Assembly (NCBI GenBank): GCA_951813015.1
Contig: CATOTG010000008.1
Coordinates: 186,001 to 250,000 of the forward strand
Reading direction: 5' to 3'
Source of the DNA: an uncultured Thermoanaerobaculia bacterium
GTDB lineage: Bacteria > Acidobacteriota > Thermoanaerobaculia > Multivoradales > Multivoraceae
DNA: 64,000 bases
Below the pieces are notes generated by a model. The model did no database searches and was not told the origin of the DNA. It saw nothing but the letters and a program-made list of their open reading frames with translations. This document shows positions 26,180-35,600 of this stretch, one piece after another (within the stretch, counting starts at the first letter, position 1; each line of letters begins with the position of its first letter). The position numbers were made by a program, and so were the translations under genes.

Positions 26180-29100
26180 GTGCGCTTACCAGGAAGGGCT
26201 CTTCTCTCGGCGCTTCTGATAGCTCAAGCCGGCTTCGCTGCAGACTTCAGCGTTCGGCTCCACACACCCCAACCGAGTGGCGTGGACGCAACTGTCTCCC
26301 TGTTTGAAACCTGCACGCCTTGGGAATGCGCGCAGATCTTCCTCGCCACGGATCACCAACCCGAACCAGTCGCGGTTCTCACGTTCGGGGACCCGGCCGA
26401 CGACAGCGGAGTCATTCGAGGCGCCGTTCCTGAACCTCGTGACTCCTGGTGGGTGGTCGTCGCACCTCGCGGCGGACACCCCTTGGCCATGCTGTGGCGA
26501 CCAGTGGCAGTGGATGGTCACTTGCCGCCCGTACCGTTTGTGGAGCGTGGATCCTGCCGCGTCTCGGTCAAAGGCGAGGACGGGAGAGGCATTCCCCGTG
26601 CGCTGGTTGCGCCTGTCATCCAGGACTGGCCGCCTGAGCTACAGGAGACTCACGCCGATCATCCAGCAGTGTTCCCGCGTTGGCGACCGTGGCTGCTACC
26701 AAAGCGGACGGACGGCGCCGGGCACGCCGCGGTCGACGTTCCCGCAGGAGGGTCCGTCGGTCTCCATGTGTCGGCTGCGGAGTACCGAAGCGCCACGACT
26801 TTGTGCCAAGCGGGCGCCGTGGCTGCGGTCTCCCTTGAGCGCGCCTCGTCAGATACGTTCAAAGTCGAGGACGTGCGCGGCCAGCCGCTGTCCGATGCGC
26901 TGGCGAGAGACCGCTTCGGCGTGCCCCTCGCGGTCAGCGATTCCGAAGGACGGATCGACCTGAACGTTGCGATCTCCGACGCGAATGCGGCCGAGCGGCG
27001 ATCGAATACGATCGGGCCGCGGGGGGATTTCGCCACGAATCAGATCTGGTTCGAAACCGCCGAGGGCACCGTCTACGAACTGATCCGCCGGGCGAGCAAC
27101 ACCTTGATCGTGGCCAATCGCTCTCGCATCCGTACTGGCACTGTTCGGTTCGAGACCCGCGACGGGCCCGCGTTGGGCCAAGCCGCAGCTGAAGCCACAT
27201 GGTCCTGGCGAGAGCCGAACTGGCCTTGGCCCAACGTCCATCCCCAGGCTGCAACACCGCTTGTTCGGCTCGATGGCGCCGAGTACCGCATTCGCGCGCT
27301 TCCAGGTGAGCGGCTGTGGTTCGTGGCGACCGGCACGGGGCACGCGGCCTGCAACGACGCACGACCCGGCCGCATCGACGGGGCTGCGAATCCGGATCGC
27401 GACTGCCCCCTACTTCGGTTCGCGCCCCGAATCGAGGGCGTCGTCGTAGACGAAACCGGGGCGCCGTTGTCGGGCGCGGAACTCCGTTTCGAATGGCCGG
27501 CCGGACTCGGAGCCGCAACGATTGTCGGTGGAACACAGCGGCGCATGGGCTACGTGATCATGCGAACCGACTCCGCAGGACGGTTTGCCGGCGATCACGT
27601 GCCATTGGCGCTCGTGGAGCTCGGAACGAGCCACTTCTCCGGACGTCGTGTACAGGTCGAACGGCCGGGGTACCTACCGCAACGAGATCAGGGGCTGGAA
27701 GAACTCGCCTCGGAAGGCGGCCTCTATCGAATCGTGCTTCGCCGTGGTGCGCAGATTCGCGGCCGCATCGTGGATGCCGCGACTGGCAGACCGATTGCCG
27801 GCGCCGAAGTCGGCTTGGGGCGATTCAGAGCCCACGGGAACCGGTCGGTCGTTCTCGGACCTCTTGAGGTCGACACTGGAATGCATGGGAAGCAAGTACG
27901 CACGGCGCGTTCGGAAACCTCAGGTCGGTTCGCGATGAACGCTTGGCCCGGCCGTCACGACTTGGCAGTGAGAGCGCCCGGTAAAGCGTTCTTCATGACG
28001 CCGAATCTGAGGATCCCGGCAACAGGTCTGGACCTCGGGGACATAGGCCTTGACGCCGAGTACCAGATTCGTGGCGTCGTCCTGGATCGCGACGGGTACC
28101 CGGTACCTCAAGCCACGGTGTGGGCGGCAGGGTCGACTGCCTCCAGCGTTCTTGCAGGCCTGCCGCCGGAGACCGGCTCTCGTTCCGGTTTCGGCGTTGG
28201 ACTCGGCGTGGACGGTGAAGGTCGGTTCCTCGTTGGCGGTTTGAGCGCGGGTTCTTCGGTCGATCTGGAGATTGAAGCACCGGGGTTTGCCACCCAACGC
28301 CTGTCTGATGTGCCTTCTTCCCACGACGATCTCCTCAAAGTGACGCTTGATCCCGAGGCGGTCATTGCCGGCCGCGTCACATGGCGCGGAAAAGGTGTCG
28401 CCACCCGGCTCAGTATTCTGGACGAAGAAGGGCGTGGTACTCCATTCCCGACAGACGACCTCGGCGCTTTCAGAACCTCGGGTCTCGGCGCTGGCCGATT
28501 CGACCTCATCGCCCACCCTCCCGACGCGCAGGTGCTCGTCCGGCCACGGACAGGACGACGATTTACGCTGCTCTCCGACGCAGCAAGTGGCGCGGAAGAC
28601 GCCAGGACATCGGTGACGGCGCCTTCGGGGGGAGTAGTTGAAGTCGAATTGGAGTTGGGGGTCGGCGCCCGGCAGCTGTTCGGCAGGGTCGCGGAACGAG
28701 GCGTCAGCCTGCCAGGCGTAGTAATCCGGGTCGCAGGTCTCGATGCCATGACCGACGCAGAGGGCCGTTACTCCATAGCGGGGCTCACGGCGGGTCTTGC
28801 CTCCGTCACGGCCGACCGCGGTCGCAGCAGTTCCGGCGAGAGAGGGTCGCTGCTGCGAAAGACCGTGTCATTGACTCACAATCTCAACGCTTGGATTTCG
28901 ACTTCAGCAGCTACGAAGTTTCGGGGCGCGCCGTCTTGGGCGACGGGTCGCCAGCAGCGGAAAACACCATCGCCTTTCGTGCGGTCACCGACACCAACCG
29001 TAGCGGCGGACGTACGATGACCAACTCGGACGGGGCGTTCGCCCTTCGGCTCCCCCCAGGCGAGTATCGCGTGACAACGCAACAAGGCGCGGACTGGATT

Positions 29101-29922
29101 CAGTCTCCCAACACCGTCCGGGTCAGGAGGCGCACTTCCAACGTTGTAGTTCGCTTCGGACGCAATCTGCGTGTGACCGGCACGGTCCACGGCTTGTCAT
29201 CCGAGGAGGTCGCTGGCCTGCGAGTGGAAGCAGTAAACGACCGACTCGCGGCTCGCCAGGGTGAGGCATCTCCAGCTGGAGCAGCCGCAGGTGCTGCGAG
29301 CTTCTCGATCAGCGGTCTGGATGCCGGACGCTGGACGGTAGTGGCAACCGTCGGGAACTCCGTCCGACGCGCAGAGCGAGAGGTTCTTCTGGATCAGAGA
29401 GACGAGCGGATTGACCTCGTGTTCGAGCGCCTGAACGATCTGAGCGGAACCGTCCTGCTTGACGGTCAGCCGCTAAGCGGAACGCTGGTCTTGCTGGCCG
29501 TTGATGGCAACCTCGCCAGCGCTCGTGGCGTCTGGACACGTTACGACGGATCGTACCGGTTTGCCGACCTGCCAGATGGCGCCTACACTCTGGCAGTCGG
29601 TGCGGAAACCCGAACCCTGAACGTGCGCCATGACTCTGACGTGCCGGTCGACCTGCGGTCCGGTCGGGTTGAGGGCTTCGTCGTTGACGCACGAACGGGC
29701 CAAGCCTTGGCCGGCGCCACGGCGCACGTTTGGCCGATGCTGACCAACCGCGAGAGGGCACGTGCGCTTGGAGTCGTCCGCACGACGTTCGTCGACGATG
29801 CAGGTCGGTTCGCGTTCAACAGGCTGCCCGAGGGCGTTTGGGCGCTGGCGGTGGATGGTGTGCCCGGAATGCGACGGGTTGATGTCATGGCCAACGGAGT
29901 GGTGCGCATCTCAGTGCCTTGA
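26180..29922 (+). CDS. Giant exported carboxypeptidase-regulatory-like domain protein, frameshifted at about 28889
   Basis: A signal peptide (MRLPGRALLSALLIAQAGFA, GTG start, gaggggg upstream) leads an array of Ig-like/transthyretin-like CarboxypepD_reg domains. Repeated signatures are of the form IEGVVVDETGAPLSGAELRF, IRGRIVDAATGRPIAGAEV, IRGVVLDRDGYPVPQATVWA, LFGRVAERGVSLPGVVIRV and VEGFVVDARTGQALAGATA, with GRFxxxxL/GRYSIAGL endings. The frame breaks just after SLTHNLNA at about 28889: the continuation LDFDFSSYEVSGRAV is in another frame and keeps the same domain pattern to 29922. One inserted base gives 1247 residues; otherwise the protein ends at 29020. Base composition here is visibly less GC-rich than the neighbours. 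Such proteins are surface adhesion or structural proteins; no enzymatic domain was seen. Confidence 0.75.
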
Positions 29923-30109
29923 GATCGGCCGCTGACAACCTTGCCTGAGCACGGACGCAGGGGCGCGCGCTCCAGTCCAGATCTAGATCTGGACGCCCCG
30001 GATGCCCTTCATCCAAGTGATGGTCCGTCTCGACGCTGGTACAGCCCGGAGCGCACTCGTCCAGCATCCCGAGGACCTTTACGGGGCGGGGCCTGCGGCA
30101 CGGGCGCGC
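29923..30109. other. Non-coding or decayed stretch before the IS remnant
   Basis: About 190 bases follow the surface-protein stop without a credible gene. On the minus strand it continues from the decayed IS orfB and may be more of the same element, but I could not match any transposase motif in it. A tctagatct palindrome occurs near 29985. Confidence 0.4.
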
Positions 30110-30416
30110 TTAGGCGGCCAGCTGGACTGGCAGACTCTCCTCTGCCGGCAAGACGGGGTTGTGAGCGGGCCTCGCGCGACGATAGAAGGTCGATCGCGAC
30201 ACGCCCAGCGCCCGGCACGCCGGGCGCGACGCCGACCTGCCGGGCCAGGGACCTTGCCGCCATCAACAGTCCTTCCCGTCTTCGAGGCTGAATCCCGGCA
30301 GCCCTGCAACTTTTCCCTGGACGTCCAGGATCGTGTGCGCGGCGGCGAGTTCCTTCTCCAGCCGCTTCACCTTCGCTTCCAGCCGGTGCGGCGGCTGGTA
30401 GCCTGTCCGCACCATG
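30110..30416 (-). pseudogene. Decayed insertion sequence: end of OrfA and frameshifted start of OrfB
   Basis: On the minus strand, codons from 30416 to the TGA at 30263-30265 read HRLEAKVKRLEKELAAAHTI, then LDVQGKVAGLPGFSLEDGKD. This is the coiled-coil end of an IS OrfA of the IS3-like/orfAB type. The TGA overlaps an ATG (TGATG) that opens an OrfB-like frame, LARQVGVAP. A frameshift then leads to CRALGVSRSTFYRRARPAHN and a stop at 30110-30112. CRALGVSRSTFYRRR is a hallmark of such OrfB starts. The catalytic DDE region is absent. The remnant runs into the start codon of the amidohydrolase on the other strand, so it supplies that gene's immediate upstream sequence. Confidence 0.65.
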
Positions 30417-31784
30417 ACACGACAAGCTGCAGTTCCGGTTCCGGCCCTCCCGGCGCTCGTCTTCCTCGCGGCCTGCGGAGGTCCTGCCGCTCCTCCGGCC
30501 GAGCCGGCCGACCTGGCGATCGTCGGCGCCCGGCTCATCGACGGCACGGGTGGCGATCCCGTCGCCGACGCGGTCATCCTGATCGACGACGGCCGCGTGC
30601 GGGCGGCCGGCGCGAGCGACGCCGTCGAGGTTCCCGAGGGCGCCCAGATCGTCGACGCGGCCGGCAAGACGGTGATTCCCGGCCTGGTCGACCTCCACGC
30701 CCACTACGGCGGCCCGGTGGAGGCGACGGAGCAGGCGCTTCGGGCACAGCTCTACTACGGCGTGACGACTACGCGGAGCATCGGCTCGGACAATCCCGAG
30801 AAGGTCGCTCTGATGCTGGAGGCGAACGCCGGGCGCCCGGACCTGCCCCGGGCGTACACCGCGGGTCTCGGCTTTTCCTACCCGGGCGGATTCAACTCCA
30901 GCTTTCCGAACACGCCGACGACCGCGGAAGAGGCGCGCGCCCAGGTGCGTGAGCAGGCGGCCCTCGGTGTCCACTTCACGAAGATGTGGATCAACGAGGT
31001 CGCGGCGCCCGGGCTGAAGATCCCGCATGAGCTCCGGGCCGCGATCGTTGACGAGTCCTACAGGAACGGGCTCATCCCGGTCGCCCACATCAACGAGGAG
31101 GCGGACGGCGTCCAGCTCCTCGAGGTCGGCCTGAACGAGTTCATGCACAGCACGGTGCGGACCTTCGGCCCCGGGGGTGGCGTGCCGATGGAGGACCCTG
31201 TGCCCAGCCGGGCGTTCCTCGACCTGTGCCTGGAGAAGGACTGCGCCTTCGCGCCGACCCTGTCGATCATCCAGAACAACTGGCACTTCGCGGAGAACCC
31301 GGAACTGCTGGAGGATCCGGAACTGCGGGCGGTGATGAACCCCGCGGCGCTCAAGCGGTGGCGCGACGAGGAGACCCGCGCCGCCGTTCTCGCAGCGGAC
31401 GGCCTCGAGGGGCGCAAGCTCTCCTTCCGGCACGTCCAGGACTTCGTCAAGACGCTGCACGACCACGGCATCAAGGTGGCGCTCGGCACCGACAGCGGTA
31501 CGCCGAACGTGCCGATGGGGTGGGGAACCCACCATGAACTCGAGCTCTACGTCGAGGCCGGCCTGACGCCGATGGAAACGCTCGTCGCCGCGACGGCTAC
31601 GGGCGCCAGCCGCATGCCGCCGGTCGGGGAGGCGGATTTCGGCACGCTGACTGCCGGCATGAGCGCGGACCTGATCGTGTTGAACGCCGACCCTCTGGCC
31701 GACATCCGGAACAGCCTCCGGATCGACCGCGTGATGCTGCGCGGTGAGTGGGTGGACCGGGACGCACTTCTGCCGTCTCCGTGA
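30414..31784 (+). CDS. Lipoprotein amidohydrolase, imidazolonepropionase-like
   Basis: A 456-residue exported amidohydrolase. A lipobox at LVFLAAC (C21) is followed by a Pro/Ala linker. The catalytic part opens DLAIVGARLIDGTGGDP, with metal motif VIPGLVDLHAHYGG (H-x-H), YGVTTTRSIGSD, VAHINEEADGVQLLEVG (His), and KVALGTDSGTPNVP (active-site Asp). TLTAGMSADLIVLNADPLAD closes the beta-sandwich. This group hydrolyses cyclic amides, dipeptides (Xaa-Pro type) or organophosphates; the substrate is unknown. The start ATG lies in the IS remnant, and no clear ribosome-binding site is seen, so expression may have been rewired. Confidence 0.85.
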   Translation: MTRQAAVPVPALPALVFLAACGGPAAPPAEPADLAIVGARLIDGTGGDPVADAVILIDDGRVRAAGASDAVEVPEGAQIVDAAGKTVIPGLVDLHAHYGGPVEATEQALRAQLYYGVTTTRSIGSDNPEKVALMLEANAGRPDLPRAYTAGLGFSYPGGFNSSFPNTPTTAEEARAQVREQAALGVHFTKMWINEVAAPGLKIPHELRAAIVDESYRNGLIPVAHINEEADGVQLLEVGLNEFMHSTVRTFGPGGGVPMEDPVPSRAFLDLCLEKDCAFAPTLSIIQNNWHFAENPELLEDPELRAVMNPAALKRWRDEETRAAVLAADGLEGRKLSFRHVQDFVKTLHDHGIKVALGTDSGTPNVPMGWGTHHELELYVEAGLTPMETLVAATATGASRMPPVGEADFGTLTAGMSADLIVLNADPLADIRNSLRIDRVMLRGEWVDRDALLPSP

Positions 31785-31896
31785 GACCACGCTGAAGCCG
31801 GGACAAACCAGCGGGTTGTCAGGCGGCGCTGCCGATTCGAACGGGTCCCGGGCCGTGCCCGAATGCCGACCGGAGGTCGGCGTACCCGGCGAGCGG

Positions 31897-32022
31897 ATGC
31901 GGGCGGTCGTCGCGGCGTGTTGCCTGCTGGCTCTCGTCGTTCCGGCCGCGTCGGACGCTGCTCCGTTCCGCCTCCCGGTGCGACGCACAGTTCCACCACG
32001 GCCAGTAGACTCCAGCGGATGA
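31897..32022 (+). pseudogene. Orphan signal-peptide fragment (41 codons)
   Basis: A 41-codon frame reads MRAVVAACCLLALVVPAASD, a convincing export signal, and then only PFRLPVRRTVPPRPVDSSG before a stop. The stop overlaps the ATG of the adenine-methylase remnant. It looks like the 5' end of a secreted-protein gene whose body was lost. A short hairpin (gccgacc-gga-ggtcggc) lies just upstream at about 31865-31881. It could also be chance. Confidence 0.4.
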
Positions 32023-32476
32023 GTAGGGAAGCTGTTCGCGAAGTGCCGCCGGCCAATGCGACCGGCACCGGTCGGCGCATCGCCAGCCGTGCGACGCCGC
32101 GGAAGAGAAGGCTGATCGCCTTCGGTTGGTATGGCGGCAAGTTCAGCCACCTGGACTTCATCCTCCCCCATCTGCCGGAGGACGCGGCTCACTTCTGCGA
32201 TGTGTTCGGCGGTTCGGCGGCCGTGCTCATCAACCGGAAGCCCGCGACGCGGCGGCGTACGCCCATGAGATGACGGATGAGGACCACGCTGCGCTCGCGG
32301 AGACGGTCAAGAGCATCCGCGGCAGAGCTGTGCTCTCCGGTTATCGAACTCCGCTCTACGACCAGCTCTACGCCGGTTGGCAACGAGTGGACGCGCCTCG
32401 GAAGATGGCGCACTCGGTACGACAGACTCGCCAGGAATCGCTGTGGCTCAACTTTGAACCCTGCCGCGGGCAATGA
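32019..32476 (+). pseudogene. D12-class adenine-specific DNA methylase with the catalytic middle deleted
   Basis: The N-terminal part (32019-32273) contains RLIAFGWYGGKFSHLDFILP and FCDVFGGSAAVLINRKP, which are the SAM-binding opening (FxxGGK-like) and FxGSGxV-like motif of Dam/D12 methylases. The C-terminal part, in another frame up to 32476, reads AYAHEMTDEDHAALAETV, LSGYRTPLYDQLYAGWQRVD and HSVRQTRQESLWLNF, the usual family ending. The DPPY-containing middle (roughly 150-200 residues) is missing at about 32250, and the joint is out of frame. The gene cannot methylate DNA. An internal recombination deletion is the simplest explanation. Confidence 0.75.
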
Positions 32477-32736
32477 ACAACGATGAACTCTCGCTCTGGC
32501 TACGAGAAACGTGGCAGAGCGAGTCGGAGGTCGTTGAAGGCGACGATCCCGAGGTCGATCGGCTGGTCAACAGCGATCTCGTCAGTGTGCGCTTCGCCGT
32601 GTTGACTCAGCTCCTGGGCAAGTTGGTTCTCATCTTCGGCCAGGGCTGGGTGCAGGAGCTCGGCGAGCGCGGCACGGACTTCCGGCAACAGGACTCGAGG
32701 CTGGCGGTCAAGGCGCAGTACACATTCCGTCTGTGA
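32473..32736 (+). CDS. Short ORF after the methylase remnant, possible truncated restriction endonuclease
   Basis: Eighty-seven codons starting MNNDELSLWLRETWQSESEV and continuing with DRLVNSDLVSVRFAVLTQLL. The ATG overlaps the methylase stop (ATGA), the coupling expected for a restriction-modification pair. The N-terminal half resembles the opening of restriction endonucleases found beside D12 methylases (SacI-like, from memory). The C-terminal half looks unrelated and the length is far below an active enzyme. I treat it as a truncated endonuclease of an inactive R-M locus; this identification is tentative. Confidence 0.4.
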   Translation: MNNDELSLWLRETWQSESEVVEGDDPEVDRLVNSDLVSVRFAVLTQLLGKLVLIFGQGWVQELGERGTDFRQQDSRLAVKAQYTFRL

Positions 32737-32748
32737 CAGCATGGCGTC

Positions 32749-33357
32749 ATGAGCATTCTGACGATCGTCATTCTGGCCGGTCTGGTCCTCGTCGTCGTCA
32801 TCTTCGGCGCGTCGCTGATCGGGACCTTCAACAAGCTCGTCACGCTGAAGAACCGCTACCTGAACGCGTTCGCGCAGATAGAAGTCCAGCTCAAGCGCCG
32901 CTACGACCTGATCCCGAACATGGTCGAGGTGGCGAAGGGCTACATGAAGCACGAGCGGGAAACGCTCGAGGCCGTGATCCAGGCCCGGAACATGGCGGCC
33001 GGCGGACTGGAGCAGGCGGCCGCGAACCCGGGCGACGCGGCGGCGATCCAGGGTCTCGCCTCGGCGGAGGGCGTGCTCACCGGCACCCTCGGCCGCCTGT
33101 TCGCATTGGCTGAGGCCTACCCCGATCTGAAGGCCAACCAGAACATGATGCAGGTCAGCGAAGAACTGCGTTCGACGGAGAACAAGGTCGCCTTTTCGCG
33201 CCAGGCGTTCAACGACGCGGTGACCGCGTACAACACGTTCAAGCAGAGGTTCCCGGCGGTGACGATCGCCGGGATGCTCGGTCACGGCCAGGATGCGACA
33301 CTGCTCGAGTTTGACAGCGAAGCGATCGCCGAAGCGCCGGCAATCTCGTTCGAGTAG
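32749..33357 (+). CDS. lemA: LemA family membrane protein
   Basis: A 202-residue LemA protein. One N-terminal membrane helix (TIVILAGLVLVVVIFGASLI) is followed by the family signature FNKLVTLKNRYLNAFAQIEV and QLKRRYDLIPNMVEVAKGYM. The helical bundle continues with LFALAEAYPDLKANQNMMQV, EELRSTENKVAFSRQAFNDA and VTAYNTFKQRFPAVTIAGML. Most of the protein faces outside the inner membrane in this family. The following M48 protease gene is a common partner of LemA, so a shared envelope-quality role is likely; the exact function of LemA is unknown. Confidence 0.92.
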   Translation: MSILTIVILAGLVLVVVIFGASLIGTFNKLVTLKNRYLNAFAQIEVQLKRRYDLIPNMVEVAKGYMKHERETLEAVIQARNMAAGGLEQAAANPGDAAAIQGLASAEGVLTGTLGRLFALAEAYPDLKANQNMMQVSEELRSTENKVAFSRQAFNDAVTAYNTFKQRFPAVTIAGMLGHGQDATLLEFDSEAIAEAPAISFE

Positions 33358-33491
33358 CCGGCGTCGTGGACGGCAGCGAAGTGACTTCCACGCGCGGATT
33401 GCCGGCAGGGACCGGCTGCGCCGAAATGCCGCTCCGGCGAAGCGTTTCGGGGAGCGGGTAGTCCGGGCGCCCGGTTTCGGGGGGCGGCGCG

Positions 33492-35447
33492 ATGGCCACG
33501 GATTTCTTTCAGCAACAGGACGCGGCAAGGCGGGGCACGACCCGGCTCGTCGTGCTGTTCGCGCTGGCCGTGGTGGCCATCGTGGTGTCCGTCGAGCTCC
33601 TCCTCGCCGCCGCGATGGGCTTTTTCGGGCGGGATCCCGAGACGAACGAGATCGACTGGACCGCCGTCGCCGATCCGCGGCTGCTGATCCTGGCCGCCGT
33701 TGGCGCCCTGGTCGTGGTCGGCGGGGGGAGCCTGTACAAGATCGCCCAGTTGCGCGGCGGCGGCAGGGTGATTGCCGAGGAACTGGGCGGCCGGCTGGTG
33801 GACGGCAGCACGTCGGACCCGGTCGAGCGGAAGCTGCTCAACGTCGTGGAGGAGATGGCCATCGCCTCGGGCGCCTCGACGCCGCCGGTCTACATGATGG
33901 ACGGCGAAGCGGGCATCAACGCGTTCGCCGCCGGATTCGCGCCGCAGGATGCGGTCATCGGCGTGACCCGCGGGGCGGCGACGACGCTCGACCGCGACGA
34001 ACTGCAGGGCGTGATCGCGCACGAGTTCAGCCACATCCTGAACGGAGACATGCGCCTCAACATCCGGCTGATCGGCCTGCTGCACGGCATCTTCCTCATC
34101 GGGATGATCGGTTACTTCGTCCTGCGGATGTCGCTCTTCACGGGCGGCGGCCGTTCCAGAGACAACAAGGGCGCGCTCCCGATTCTCGCGTTCGGCGCCG
34201 GACTCGCGGTCGTCGGGTTTGCGGGTACCTTCTTCGGCAACCTGATCAAGGCCGCGGTCAGCCGGCAGCGCGAGTTCCTGGCCGACTCCTCGGCCGTGCA
34301 GTTCACCCGCCATCCCGGAGGAATCGCCGGCGCGCTCCGGAAGATCGGCGGTTTCGCGACCGGCTCGAAGGTGGAGAACCCGAACGCGCCGCAGGCCAGT
34401 CACATGTTCTTCGGCCGGGCGACTTCGGGGCTCAGCGCGATGTTCTCGACCCATCCGCCGCTGGCTGAGCGGATCAGGCGGATCGATCCGTCCTGGGACG
34501 GCGAGTTTCCGGAGTTGCCTGAAACAGGCGATGGCGCTCCAGGCATGATTGGCTCGCCGGGGGCTGCGGGTTTCGCCGGCGCCGAAGCCGGGGCGTCAGC
34601 CAGTCCGGACATCTCGAACGCGGTCAACCAGGTCGGCCAGCCGTCGCCCGCGCACGTCGAGTACGCGGCGGCCTTGATCGACCGCTTGCCTGAGCCGGTT
34701 GTCGTGGCTGCACACGAGCCTTACGGCGCCCGCGCCCTGGTCTACGCACTCCTGCTCGACCGCAACCCTGAACCGCGACAGGTACAGCTTGACCACCTCG
34801 AAGCGGCGGCAGACGACGGCGTCTTCGAGGAAACCGTGCGGCTGGCGCCGCTCGTCGAGCAGCTCGATCCCGGAGTGCGCTTGCCGGTGCTCGAGATCAC
34901 CCTCCCGGCACTGCGCTCCCTGACCTCGCGGCAGGTCCAGCGATTCCAGGAGAACGTGGTCGAACTCGTGGAAGCGGATGAGGTCATCGACCTGTTCGAG
35001 TGGTCGCTCCAGCGCATCCTGTTGCACGAGATGCAACCCTCCCTTGGGCGATCCGGGCCGTCGCGGGTGCGGCGCCGTTCGGCCGCTGCGGTGCAGTCCT
35101 CGCTGGCGGTGCTGTTGTCGACGCTGGCGTACGTCGGCCATCGGCAGCGGCAAGCGGCCGAGACGGCGTTCGCGGCAGGGTGGCGGGTCCTCTCGCTTCC
35201 GGACAGGGGTTTGCTCCCGCACGAAGCTTGCGGTTTCGCCGAACTCGATGCGGCTCTCGTTGAACTGGATCGGGCAGCGCCGCAGGTGAAGAAGCAGACG
35301 CTCGATGCGGCGGTCGCCTGCATCGCCGCGGACCGGCATGTGACCGCGGACGAAGCCGAACTCCTGCGCGCCGTTTCGGCCTTGATGAGTTGCCCGATGC
35401 CCCCGATCCTGATCGGAACGCTGCGCCTCCCGTCATCCAGCGAGTAG
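33492..35447 (+). CDS. M48 family zinc metalloprotease with extended C-terminal region
   Basis: A 651-residue membrane protease of the HtpX-like group. It has membrane segments at about residues 18-40 and 64-82, and the zinc motif GVIAHEFSHILNGDM (H177, E178, H181). A further membrane region follows, then the third ligand in QREFLADSSAVQF, and NLTHPPLAERI-type wording (FSTHPPLAERIRRIDPSWDG). The C-terminal ~270 residues are an extra helical domain without transmembrane segments, ending in a TerB-like stretch (VTADEAELLRAVSALM). Members degrade misfolded membrane proteins. It lies 135 bases after lemA. Its last 115 bases are duplicated downstream. Confidence 0.88.
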   Translation: MATDFFQQQDAARRGTTRLVVLFALAVVAIVVSVELLLAAAMGFFGRDPETNEIDWTAVADPRLLILAAVGALVVVGGGSLYKIAQLRGGGRVIAEELGGRLVDGSTSDPVERKLLNVVEEMAIASGASTPPVYMMDGEAGINAFAAGFAPQDAVIGVTRGAATTLDRDELQGVIAHEFSHILNGDMRLNIRLIGLLHGIFLIGMIGYFVLRMSLFTGGGRSRDNKGALPILAFGAGLAVVGFAGTFFGNLIKAAVSRQREFLADSSAVQFTRHPGGIAGALRKIGGFATGSKVENPNAPQASHMFFGRATSGLSAMFSTHPPLAERIRRIDPSWDGEFPELPETGDGAPGMIGSPGAAGFAGAEAGASASPDISNAVNQVGQPSPAHVEYAAALIDRLPEPVVVAAHEPYGARALVYALLLDRNPEPRQVQLDHLEAAADDGVFEETVRLAPLVEQLDPGVRLPVLEITLPALRSLTSRQVQRFQENVVELVEADEVIDLFEWSLQRILLHEMQPSLGRSGPSRVRRRSAAAVQSSLAVLLSTLAYVGHRQRQAAETAFAAGWRVLSLPDRGLLPHEACGFAELDAALVELDRAAPQVKKQTLDAAVACIAADRHVTADEAELLRAVSALMSCPMPPILIGTLRLPSSSE

Positions 35448-35596
35448 TGCGCGTCGCGGCCTGACGAGGCGCGTCGCGGTATGTGACCGCGGACGAGGCC
35501 GAACTCCTGCGCGCCGTTTCGGCCTTGATGAGTTGCCCGATGCCCTCCGATCCTGATCGGAACGCTGCGCCTCCCCTCATCCAGCGAGTAGTGCGC
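35338..35596 (+). repeat. Tandem duplication of the 3' end of the M48 protease gene
   Basis: Bases 35338-35452 (the last ~37 codons, the stop and a few following bases) recur at 35481-35596, with a handful of substitutions and one extra base (ccctccg versus cccccg). The extra base shifts the frame, so copy 2 cannot be coding in the same way. Each copy carries a perfect ccgatc-ct-gatcgg hairpin that could act in transcript ending between these convergent genes. Confidence 0.92.
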
Positions 35597-35600
35597 CCTG

